A DNA stretch of 9,932 nucleotides from an uncultured Veillonellaceae bacterium (GCA_958439155.1 CAUBUJ010000056.1:1-9932), one strand, 5' to 3'. Shown: positions 1-5,401, numbered from the stretch's first letter. A program made the numbers and translations. Notes: generated by a model from the sequence alone, not told the origin.

Positions 1-10
1 TTCTTTGGGC

Positions 11-52
11 TCCACCCGTTTCTTTTTTGACTGCAAAAAAGAAATGGGTGGA
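11..52 (+). repeat. 19-bp hairpin at the head of repeat R1, copy 1
   Basis: Bases 11-29 pair with 34-52 around a four-base loop (30-33). There is one G-T pair at 18/45, so the stem is continuous as plus-strand RNA (G-U) but has a C-A mismatch as minus-strand RNA. The right side is A-rich and no T-tract follows, so it is not a standard intrinsic terminator. Confidence 0.85.
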
Positions 53-123
53 ATGCTAATGGATTCCTATTCAAAATACGGAAATATGGAGAAGCCCGGA
101 CGGCGTCTGAGTCCTATCAAAAC

Positions 124-140
124 TTCCGCCGAAGGCGGCA
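124..140 (+). repeat. CCGCC-GAA-GGCGG mini-hairpin, copy 1 of 4
   Basis: The stem is CCGCC (126-130) with GGCGG (134-138) and loop GAA. The same motif recurs at 2175-2190, 2510-2525 (loop GCA) and 2887-2903, always in the same orientation and always preceded by an A-rich stretch. It is shared by repeat families R1 and R2. Confidence 0.8.
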
Positions 141-162
141 CCACCCCTCTGCGCCCCGGACA

Positions 163-192
163 TAAAAAAAGAACCCCGCAGGGTTCTCTTTT
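163..192 (-). terminator. Intrinsic terminator downstream of the ATPase/nuclease gene
   Basis: A 7-bp stem AGAACCC/GGGTTCT (170-176 with 181-187) encloses the loop CGCA. Read on the minus strand it is followed by a run of seven T (163-169), a good Rho-independent terminator for the gene ending at 315. On the plus strand it is followed by CTTTT, so it may act weakly in both directions. Confidence 0.75.
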
Positions 193-194
193 CA

Positions 195-356
195 GGAAAC
201 GATCATTCATTCTTATGCGTGGAAAGAGCGAGATAACATGGTGCTGGGCAAAGAAATCAAAGGGCGGTTGAGTGGTGCTAAGCCTCCCTTTGATTTCTGA
301 AGCACAGTGCCATGTTAGCCGTTCTTTCCGTGCTGGAGGAATGAATCATCGTTTCC
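195..356. repeat. ~160-bp imperfect inverted repeat overlapping a gene end
   Basis: Arms 195-267 and 283-356 are imperfect reverse complements around a 15-base centre. Matching blocks in order from the outside are GGAAACGAT, ATTCATTC, GGAAAGA, TAACATGG and AGAAATCAAAGGG. The right arm encodes exactly the last 13 residues and the stop codon of the gene ending at 315. It may be a MITE-like insertion that replaced the original gene end, or a long mRNA 3' hairpin; the sequence alone does not decide. Confidence 0.8.
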
Positions 357-2018
357 CTCTTCCCATTTCATCTCCACACGCTTCCCGCAAAAGGCGATGC
401 CGTATGTCCATACTTTCTCTATGCCTCTCGCTTTAAAAGCGGCATCGTATTCTTTTTCCCTAATCTGGCGGAGCGCTTCTTCTGCCTTTTCCGGGAGATC
501 TTCTTCTTTTTCTGCCGCTTTGAATTCCATGAGCACCCCTGCTTTCCCCGCTTCTTTCGGGAAGATCGCCAGGTCGAAGCGGCCGTACCCGCTTTCCCGG
601 TTGGATTCCACCGCATAGTCCGGCACGAGAAGGGCGGTCATTCCGAGGAGAAATCCATGGTAGAAGCTTTCTTTATTTCCCCCATCATAGACGCTGACCA
701 GTTCTTTTGTGTATTCTGAGAGTAGTTTGGAAAAGGCTTCTCCTTCTCCGTGGAGAAGATGTTCCATGAGGAGGACCAGCCGGGAGAGGGGCATGCGGCG
801 GCGGAGGCGGTTTAAGATTTCCACGCGGAAGGCATCGCTGACTTCCCGGTTGGGGATGGCCAGATCACAGAGGAGCCCTCCGAAGGTGCGGCTTTTTTTC
901 ATGCACGTCAGGTATCCCGTGGTGAGAAGGAGCGTGTACAGCGCGTCCGGATGGTTTTCTATGTCGCTGTAAATGAGACTTTCCTGGAGAACTACGGAAA
1001 CCGCACCGCCTCTCATGAGGGAGAGGAGATTTTCTTCTTCTGCCGCGCCGGCTGTGGGGAGGAGTTTCTGAAGGATCGCATTGCCCGATGTATGGATCCA
1101 GTAGTCCCCCAGTTCCCCTTCGTCAAAGAAGCAAACCACCGACCAGGGGTTGTAAATTTCCTGGCTGCCGAAATGATAGCCGTCGTACCAGGATCGGATT
1201 TCCTCTATCCGGGAAGAAAGGCCTTTGTCCCGGGCCATTTGCTCTACTTCTTCCGGGGTGAAGCCGAAGGAATCATTGTACGATTCCGTTGTGACCGAGC
1301 AGACTTTCAGATTGTTGAGTCCGCTGAAAATGCTTTCTTTCGCGATGCGGAGCACCCCGGTAAGGACAGCAAAGGAGAGATAAGGATTCCCTTTCAGCGT
1401 GTTGTTGTACCACGTGCGGAAATAGGAAATGGCCTTGTCATAGAATCCATGATCATAGGCGCACTGGATGGGCGCATCGTATTCGTCGAGAAGAACGATG
1501 GGAGGGACGCCGGCGGCGTGGAAGAGAAAACTGCAGAGCCGGAACAGGCTCATTCCATATTCCTGCGGGGAGGCGCTTCCATCTATAATACGGTCGATAT
1601 ACCCCTTGTCTTCTGCTGTCCACTGCATGGATTCAAGAAGTTTCCGGTGTTTCTGGTATTCCAACTGGATAAAAAGCGTAAAGCTCGCATAGAGCCCGTC
1701 CCAGGTCATATCCTGCACACCTTTGAGTGTCATGAAAATCACAGGATACTGGCCGCGCTCTGCCATGTACCGCTCTCCTGCCCTGTCAATGGCCATGCCG
1801 TCAAAAAGATGGGTGGTCTCCTCTTTTTTCTCGATGGAAAAGAAATAATCGAGCATGCTCATTGCCATGGTCTTCCCAAACGGCCGGGGCCGGGTAAAGA
1901 GGGTCACTTTCGCATGATCATCAATGAGGCGGCGGATCATATCCGTTTTATCCACCAGGTAGTACGACTTTCGTGCTTCCTTAAAATCATCCACACCAAT
2001 GGGCATACGCGTATTCAT
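315..2018 (-). CDS. AAA-ATPase-like protein with C-terminal PD-(D/E)XK nuclease domain (DUF1703 type)
   Basis: I recognise the family (PF09820 plus PF08011), whose members are often multicopy in gut anaerobes; the function is not established. From the chosen start it has 567 residues. The N-terminus MPIGVDDF...YYLVDKT is typical. A P-loop-like TRPRPFGKT follows at about 42-50 and a Walker B LLDEYDAPI with D178 and E179. Family blocks AVLTGVLRIAKESIFSGLNN and WYDGYHFG...IYNPWS come next. The nuclease signature is GRFD (D482) and EFK (E498, K500), then a YGIAFCGK block near the end. The P-loop reads RPRP where relatives usually have RPRR. An upstream in-frame ATG at 2051 lies inside the -10 box, so ATG 2018, six bases after AAGGAGG, is preferred. 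The last 13 residues come from the inverted repeat at 195-356. There is no signal peptide or membrane segment. It is a single-gene unit with its own promoter and terminator. A nucleic-acid role is inferred from the domains only. Confidence 0.9.
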   Translation of the reverse strand: MNTRMPIGVDDFKEARKSYYLVDKTDMIRRLIDDHAKVTLFTRPRPFGKTMAMSMLDYFFSIEKKEETTHLFDGMAIDRAGERYMAERGQYPVIFMTLKGVQDMTWDGLYASFTLFIQLEYQKHRKLLESMQWTAEDKGYIDRIIDGSASPQEYGMSLFRLCSFLFHAAGVPPIVLLDEYDAPIQCAYDHGFYDKAISYFRTWYNNTLKGNPYLSFAVLTGVLRIAKESIFSGLNNLKVCSVTTESYNDSFGFTPEEVEQMARDKGLSSRIEEIRSWYDGYHFGSQEIYNPWSVVCFFDEGELGDYWIHTSGNAILQKLLPTAGAAEEENLLSLMRGGAVSVVLQESLIYSDIENHPDALYTLLLTTGYLTCMKKSRTFGGLLCDLAIPNREVSDAFRVEILNRLRRRMPLSRLVLLMEHLLHGEGEAFSKLLSEYTKELVSVYDGGNKESFYHGFLLGMTALLVPDYAVESNRESGYGRFDLAIFPKEAGKAGVLMEFKAAEKEEDLPEKAEEALRQIREKEYDAAFKARGIEKVWTYGIAFCGKRVEMKWEEGNDDSFLQHGKNG

Positions 2019-2024
2019 AAAGAG

Positions 2025-2031
2025 CCTCCTT
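2025..2031 (-). promoter_or_regulatory. Ribosome binding site fixing the ATPase/nuclease start
   Basis: AAGGAGG on the minus strand lies six bases before ATG 2018. The upstream ATG at 2051 has no such site and overlaps the promoter, so this site decides the start. Confidence 0.8.
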
Positions 2032-2049
2032 CCGATGGTTTTTTCTTTC

Positions 2050-2058
2050 ATTATAACA
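2050..2058 (-). promoter_or_regulatory. Extended -10 promoter of the ATPase/nuclease gene
   Basis: The minus strand reads TGTTATAAT, an extended -10 (TGnTATAAT) with a perfect TATAAT at 2050-2055. No good -35 hexamer is visible at the right distance: that position falls inside a heptamer array (2067-2094) reading ACAGCC. The predicted start, near 2043, leaves a leader of about 25 bases containing the ribosome binding site. Confidence 0.6.
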
Positions 2059-2066
2059 TAGCGGGA

Positions 2067-2094
2067 GCTGTTGGCTGTTGGCTGTTAGCTGTTA
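2067..2094 (+). repeat. Heptamer tandem array GCTGTTR x4
   Basis: Four contiguous 7-base units (GCTGTTG, GCTGTTG, GCTGTTA, GCTGTTA) lie just upstream of the -10 box of the ATPase/nuclease gene and cover its -35 position. Confidence 0.85.
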
Positions 2095-2112
2095 GTGCAT
2101 CATGAGTGCAGG

Positions 2113-2147
2113 GTCTGAGGTCTGAAGTCTGAAGTCTGAAGTCTGAA
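2113..2147 (+). repeat. Heptamer tandem array GTCTGAR x5
   Basis: Five contiguous units: GTCTGAG once and GTCTGAA four times. The same unit recurs at 2453-2480 and, inverted and degenerate, at 2970-2997. The array runs directly into repeat R2 copy 1. Confidence 0.85.
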
Positions 2148-2290
2148 GAGAAATAGGAAAAACTTTTTATAAAATCCGCCGAAGGCGGCACTGCTTTTCC
2201 TCGTAATAATGGGAACCCTCGCAATCACCGCACCTGAGACCTCGCCTCATGCGTAGGCACGTCAAAATCCCATTCAGCTCCCCGGCCATT
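2141..2290 (+). repeat. ~150-bp repeat R2, copy 1
   Basis: Matches 2474-2625 in direct orientation, with about eight substitutions and two one-base length changes by hand alignment. It starts at the edge of a GTCTGAA array, contains a CCGCC/GGCGG mini-hairpin (2175-2190) and ends at CCCATTCAGCTCCCCG. An open minus-strand frame runs through both copies, but most differences between the copies change amino acids, so I do not call a gene. Confidence 0.85.
2175..2190 (+). repeat. CCGCC-GAA-GGCGG mini-hairpin, copy 2 of 4
   Basis: TCCGCCGAAGGCGGCA inside R2 copy 1, with the same stem and loop as the R1 copies. Confidence 0.8.
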
Positions 2291-2452
2291 CGCAATGAAT
2301 CTGTGTAGGGAAAGTCATCGAAGAATACGTAAGATATCTCCACTCTTTCCCGTACTTTTTTATTTCAAGCTTCCCATAAACGCCGTGTACTTCCGGTCGA
2401 TATGACGAACATTTCGATGGAAAGCGCAGAGATCGAGGGTGCCGCGGGGAAA

Positions 2453-2480
2453 GTCTGAAGTCTGAGGTCGAAAGTCTGAA
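2453..2480 (+). repeat. Heptamer tandem array, 4 units, one diverged
   Basis: Units are GTCTGAA, GTCTGAG, GTCGAAA and GTCTGAA. Like the array at 2113-2147 it abuts a copy of R2, so the array and R2 were probably copied together. Confidence 0.75.
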
Positions 2481-2625
2481 GAGGAAATAGGAAAGACTTT
2501 TTTATAAAATCCGCCGCAGGCGGCACCACTTTTCCTCGTAATAATGGGAACCCTCGCAATCACCGCGCCTGAGACCTCGCCTCATGCGTAGGTACATCAA
2601 AATCCCATTCAGCTCCCCGCCCATT
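2474..2625 (+). repeat. ~150-bp repeat R2, copy 2
   Basis: Direct copy of 2141-2290. Its mini-hairpin loop is GCA instead of GAA. Its right end overlaps the left arm of the palindrome at 2617-2754, while copy 1 is followed by unrelated sequence. Confidence 0.85.
2510..2525 (+). repeat. CCGCC-GCA-GGCGG mini-hairpin, copy 3 of 4
   Basis: The stem is intact and only the loop base differs from the other three copies. Confidence 0.8.
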
Positions 2626-2754
2626 TAGAGTTGGCCGGTGCCCGTAGGGAGAGAACTATGAATAATGGCGTTAGCCGGAGCGCTTGTTTGAGCGAAGCGA
2701 GTTGCGCGGAGGGTAGTGATTATTCATAGTTCTCAGGCCAACTCTACTGGGCGG
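2617..2754. repeat. ~138-bp palindromic element
   Basis: Three nested inverted segments: CCGCCCA (2617-2623) with TGGGCGG (2748-2754); TAGAGTTGGCC (2626-2636) with GGCCAACTCTA (2736-2746); and a perfect 16-bp pair GAGAACTATGAATAAT (2651-2666) with 2719-2734. The left arm carries an unpaired 14-base insert (2637-2650). The 52-base centre is GC-rich and contains GAGCGAAGCGAG. It looks like a small mobile or BIME-type element rather than a terminator, since no T-tract follows. Confidence 0.8.
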
Positions 2755-2771
2755 CAATTTTTTCTTTGGGC

Positions 2772-2813
2772 TCCACCCGTTTCTTTTTGTTTGGACAAAA
2801 AGAAATGGGTGGA
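2772..2813 (+). repeat. 19-bp hairpin at the head of repeat R1, copy 2
   Basis: Bases 2772-2790 pair with 2795-2813 around the loop TTGG. The G-T pair (2779/2806) is kept, and the two loop-closing pairs differ from copy 1 while pairing is preserved. Confidence 0.85.
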
Positions 2814-2886
2814 ATGACAATGGACTCCTATTCGAAATACAGGAATATGGAAGAAAGCCTGGACGGCGTCTGAGTCCTACCAAAAA

Positions 2887-2903
2887 TTCCGCCGAAGGCG
2901 GCA
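2887..2903 (+). repeat. CCGCC-GAA-GGCGG mini-hairpin, copy 4 of 4
   Basis: TTCCGCCGAAGGCGGCA, identical to the end of R1 copy 1. Confidence 0.8.
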
Positions 2904-2969
2904 CTTCTTTCCTCTTCAGACTTCCGACTCCAAACTGAGAGCTCCGCTTCCAATGACGCACAATCCGCC

Positions 2970-2997
2970 TTTGACCTCTGGCCTCAGACCTCTGACC
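2970..2997 (-). repeat. Degenerate heptamer array, inverted
   Basis: On the minus strand four 7-base units are visible: GGTCAGA, GGTCTGA, GGCCAGA and GGTCAAA. They resemble the GTCTGAR unit of 2113-2147 in the opposite orientation. Confidence 0.6.
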
Positions 2998-3057
2998 CCT
3001 GCCGAAATGATGCATTTCCGTCACCTGCGGCTAGGATGTGAGCCCCCATTCCCCGCG

Positions 3058-4740
3058 CTATGTAGACTTCTTCTCCGGCCCCACTTCTTTCTGCAGATCC
3101 CGGGCGGACTGGATGGCGCTTTCTTTCGGCGGGCGGTTGCCGGAGATCATCCAGGCGATGTCCAAGATATGTTCTTCTTCTGTGAGTAGGACTGCTTTGG
3201 TGGCGGTATGGCCGCCGGTGATGATTTTTCGTATGCTGTAATGAGCGTCGGCGATGCTTGCGGTCTGGGGCATGTGGGTAATGCACAGGACCTGGACGGA
3301 CTGGGCGAGGTGGCGGATTTTCCGCGCCACTTTGAGGGCCGCGCCGCCGCTGATGCCGGTGTCGATTTCATCAAAGACGAGGGTCTGGCATGAGAAGAGG
3401 TGGGCCATGATGTCTTCGATGGCCAGGGATATACGGGATATTTCCCCGCCGGAAGCGGTCTGCCGCATGGGGCGGAGCGGTTCTCCCGGATTGGCGGAGA
3501 AATAGAAGTCCATCGACGCCGCTCCGGACGCAGCAGGCTCTGCCAAAGGTTCCAGATGAAGTTTGAGCACGGCGTGGTCCATATTCATGCTCCGGAGCCC
3601 TTCTGTGATCCGGCGGCAGAGGATGCCCCCTTTTTCTTCCCGGAGGACATTCAGTTTCCTGCTTTCGTCCATCACTTTCTCTGTGAGTTCCTGGAATTTC
3701 TTCTGCATGCTCTCATTGTCATAGACCATCTCGTGGAGGCTGTCGTACTCTGCCCGGGCTTTGTCCAGGTAGGACAGGACGTCAGAAAGTGTCGGGCCGT
3801 ACTTATTTTTCAGGGCCGTCAGGGTATTGTCTCTTTCCTGGAGATCTGACAGTTCTTCTTCGGAAAATTCTGTATTTTCCGCGTAGCTTTCCAGTTCGGA
3901 CATGGCGTCTTCCACCGCGTAGAGCGCGTTCTGCAGGCCCGAGTGGACCCCTTCGAGGGAGGGGTCAAAGGAGAGCACCCGGCTGATATGCTCTGCCGCT
4001 TCCGCGAGGGTTTCCTGGGTGCCCCGGTCGCCGGAGAGCAGCTCCAGCGCTTTGTTGGTGTCAAGATAGATTCTCTCGTGATTTTCCAGCACGGTGAGGC
4101 GGCTTTCCACTTCCTCATCTTCGGAAGCGCTCTGGATATGGGCATTTTCGATCTGCTCAATCTCCCACTGGAGAATGTCCAGGCGCCGCTCATGTTCCTG
4201 CTTGCTTTTCTGGAAATCGCTGAGCTTGTCTTTTACCTCTTTCCACTGGCGGTAGATGTCCCGGTATGTATGGTACCTAGACAGTACCTCTTCATCAGAA
4301 TGATCCACCAGGTACCGGCAGAAATCGGAGGAAAGGAGCTCGCTGTTGTCATTCTGCTCGTGGAGCTTCACCAGATGGCTCCCCAGTTTCTCCAGCGTTT
4401 TCACAGGGCAGAGCACGCCGTTCACCATGGAGATGCCCCGGCCGTTCCGGTTCATCCGGCGGGACATGATGATTTCCCCGTCTCCTTCATCGAGGCCCAT
4501 CTCCTGGAGGAGTTCCTTTGTTTCCTTATCGGCGGTGAAGACCCCTTCGATGCGGAAAAAGTCTTTTCCATTCCGGATGAGCTCTACCGACGCGCGCCGC
4601 CCGAGCAGGATCGCGAGCGCGTCCATCAGGATGGATTTTCCCGAGCCGGTCTCCCCGGTAAAGATGGTCGCCCCCTGGTTGAGGTCGATCCACGTATCTT
4701 CAATGATGGCGAAATTCACAATATGAAGACTTTGAAGCAT
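3058..4740 (-). CDS. recN: DNA repair ATPase RecN
   Basis: RecN is an SMC-like ATPase acting in double-strand break repair and recombination in the cytoplasm. The 560 residues match the usual family length. The N-terminal half-site has Walker A GETGSGKS at 29-36 and RRMNRNGRGISMVNG around 94-108. A long charged, coiled-coil-like middle runs from about 150 to 375. The C-terminal half-site has the ABC signature TASGGEISRISLA at 428-440, Walker B LVFDEIDTG at 454-462 and the THMPQ switch at 488-492. The start has AGGAGG (4747-4752) six bases upstream. recN lies after the argR terminator and has its own promoter (4817-4845). I see no GAAC-N4-GTTC LexA-type box upstream. No obvious terminator follows; the next 1 kb is repeats. 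Confidence 0.97.
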   Translation of the reverse strand: MLQSLHIVNFAIIEDTWIDLNQGATIFTGETGSGKSILMDALAILLGRRASVELIRNGKDFFRIEGVFTADKETKELLQEMGLDEGDGEIIMSRRMNRNGRGISMVNGVLCPVKTLEKLGSHLVKLHEQNDNSELLSSDFCRYLVDHSDEEVLSRYHTYRDIYRQWKEVKDKLSDFQKSKQEHERRLDILQWEIEQIENAHIQSASEDEEVESRLTVLENHERIYLDTNKALELLSGDRGTQETLAEAAEHISRVLSFDPSLEGVHSGLQNALYAVEDAMSELESYAENTEFSEEELSDLQERDNTLTALKNKYGPTLSDVLSYLDKARAEYDSLHEMVYDNESMQKKFQELTEKVMDESRKLNVLREEKGGILCRRITEGLRSMNMDHAVLKLHLEPLAEPAASGAASMDFYFSANPGEPLRPMRQTASGGEISRISLAIEDIMAHLFSCQTLVFDEIDTGISGGAALKVARKIRHLAQSVQVLCITHMPQTASIADAHYSIRKIITGGHTATKAVLLTEEEHILDIAWMISGNRPPKESAIQSARDLQKEVGPEKKST

Positions 4741-4768
4741 ACCGCTCCTCCTCTATGGAAATGCAGAT

Positions 4769-4799
4769 GACCAGGGAGGCTCCCCGAAGCCCCCCGGTC
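4769..4799 (-). promoter_or_regulatory. Leader hairpin between the recN promoter and its ribosome binding site
   Basis: On the minus strand GACCGGGGGG pairs with CCTCCCTGGTC, about ten pairs including two G-U pairs, around a short loop. There is no T-tract, so it is not a terminator. It is preceded by CCTTTGACCGG and followed by ATAGAGGAG, an arrangement also found before argR. The CCTCCC strand could alternatively pair with the recN ribosome binding site. Confidence 0.55.
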
Positions 4800-4816
4800 A
4801 AAGGATATTTTCTTTT

Positions 4817-4845
4817 ATTATACAAAATTCCATAAAGCACCGCAA
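4817..4845 (-). promoter_or_regulatory. Sigma-A-like promoter of recN
   Basis: The minus strand has TTGCGG (4840-4845), a 17-base spacer and a perfect TATAAT (4817-4822). It lies just downstream of the argR terminator and about 75 bases before the recN start. Confidence 0.7.
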
Positions 4846-4868
4846 AACAAAAATTCGGTTATCCCCAT

Positions 4869-4896
4869 AAAAAAAGATGCACCTTTGTGATGCATC
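4869..4896 (-). terminator. Intrinsic terminator of argR
   Basis: The minus strand reads GATGCATC, loop ACAAA, GGTGCATC: an 8-bp stem with one G-U pair, followed by seven T. It starts eight bases after the argR stop and separates argR from recN. Confidence 0.9.
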
Positions 4897-4903
4897 CCCT
4901 GGC

Positions 4904-5359
4904 TCAGGCCTTCAAAAACTGCTGGATTTTTTTCACGAAAACCGGTACGTCCGCCATATCCCTCATGATGATCAGCACCGTATCGTCGCCGGCCAGCGTG
5001 CCGATGATGGATTTGTCTTCCGAATGGTCAATGGAGAAGGCGATGGACTGGGCCGAGCCGGGCATGGTGTGGATCACCACCAGGTTCATGCTGCTGTCAA
5101 TTTTTGTGACCGCTTCCTGGAAAAGAACGGCGATGTGGTTGTTGGACATGACATGCTTCTTTTCCGCGGAAAGGGCGTACTTGTACCGTCCATTTTTATA
5201 GGGCACCTTCACCAGCATGAGTTCTTTTATGTCTCTGGACACAGTGGCCTGGGTGACGACGATTCCTTCTTTCTGGAGGGCCGCGGCGAGCTCTTCCTGT
5301 GTTTCAATCACCTGGTTCTGGATGATTTCCTTGATTTTCATAATCCTGTATCGCTTCAT
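4904..5359 (-). CDS. argR: Arginine repressor ArgR
   Basis: ArgR/AhrC binds arginine and controls arginine synthesis and breakdown genes as a hexamer. The chosen start gives 151 residues, the usual size. The N-terminal winged helix-turn-helix holds ATVSRDIKEL at 38-47. The C-terminal oligomerisation and arginine-binding domain holds TMPGSAQSIAFSID at 98-111 and GTLAGDDT at 120-127, including the GDD residues expected to contact arginine. An in-frame ATG at 5383 lies upstream of the ribosome binding site and is rejected; GAGGAG (5368-5373) sits eight bases before ATG 5359. It is last in the ispA-tlyA-nadK-argR unit, 42 bases after nadK, and is followed at once by a terminator. The neighbourhood argR-recN is common in Bacillota. 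Confidence 0.95.
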   Translation of the reverse strand: MKRYRIMKIKEIIQNQVIETQEELAAALQKEGIVVTQATVSRDIKELMLVKVPYKNGRYKYALSAEKKHVMSNNHIAVLFQEAVTKIDSSMNLVVIHTMPGSAQSIAFSIDHSEDKSIIGTLAGDDTVLIIMRDMADVPVFVKKIQQFLKA

Positions 5360-5367
5360 GGCAAATT

Positions 5368-5373
5368 CTCCTC
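5368..5373 (-). promoter_or_regulatory. Ribosome binding site fixing the argR start
   Basis: GAGGAG eight bases before ATG 5359. The in-frame ATG at 5383 is upstream of it and would need another site. A small hairpin (5382-5394) and the shared CCTTTGACCGG motif lie just upstream. Confidence 0.75.
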
Positions 5374-5401
5374 TATAAGGCACCAGGCGCCGGTCAAAGG
5401 G

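Larger units (their letters stand above)
1..140 (+). repeat. Dispersed ~140-bp repeat R1, copy 1
   Basis: This stretch aligns over its whole length with 2762-2903 in the same orientation; I estimate 85-90 % identity by hand. Each copy opens with a long hairpin (11-52 here), runs through a conserved middle part containing GGACGGCGTCTGAGTCCTA, and ends in the small hairpin TTCCGCCGAAGGCGGCA. The repeat may begin before the window, because copy 1 starts at base 1. It looks like a non-coding interspersed element (REP/BIME or MITE-like); no protein is supported. Confidence 0.85.
2762..2903 (+). repeat. Dispersed ~140-bp repeat R1, copy 2
   Basis: Direct copy of 1-140 with the same module order: hairpin (2772-2813), conserved middle, and CCGCC/GGCGG end (2887-2903). 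Together the two copies bracket the ATPase/nuclease gene and the other repeats. Confidence 0.85.
2056..3057. other. 1-kb intergenic region made of repeats, no gene found
   Basis: Between recN and the ATPase/nuclease gene I find no open frame with a credible start, ribosome binding site and protein-like content. The region is mostly repeats: heptamer arrays, two copies of R2, a large palindrome and R1 copy 2. The stretch 2291-2452, between the R2 copies, shows nothing I can assign. No hairpin with a T-tract follows the recN stop. Confidence 0.7.

Noticed and set aside
5..271. 88-codon plus-strand open frame at the left edge
   Set aside because: It passes through the R1 hairpin, a terminator and the inverted repeat; no start signals.
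951..2105. 384-codon plus-strand open frame opposite the ATPase/nuclease gene
   Set aside because: It lies antisense to a gene with clear family motifs, has no credible ribosome binding site, and its translation resembles no family I know.
2067..2147. Possible CRISPR array
   Set aside because: Units are only seven bases and contiguous without spacers, and no cas gene is present.
2360..2563. 67-codon minus-strand open frame between the R2 copies
   Set aside because: Half of it is repeat and heptamer sequence. Several frames look equally open over 2291-2450, so no coding frame stands out.
2651..2734. ArgR-box-like ATGAATAAT half-sites in the palindrome
   Set aside because: The half-sites are more than 50 bases apart and are explained by the inverted repeat; they are far from arginine genes.
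2671..3024. 117-codon minus-strand open frame in the repeat region
   Set aside because: It is translated R1, heptamer and palindrome sequence, with no ribosome binding site.
3943..4770. 275-codon plus-strand open frame opposite recN
   Set aside because: Shadow of the recN coding sequence; it also crosses the recN leader hairpin.
4741..4868. LexA (SOS) operator upstream of recN
   Set aside because: recN is often SOS-controlled, but I found no GAAC-N4-GTTC-like palindrome here.
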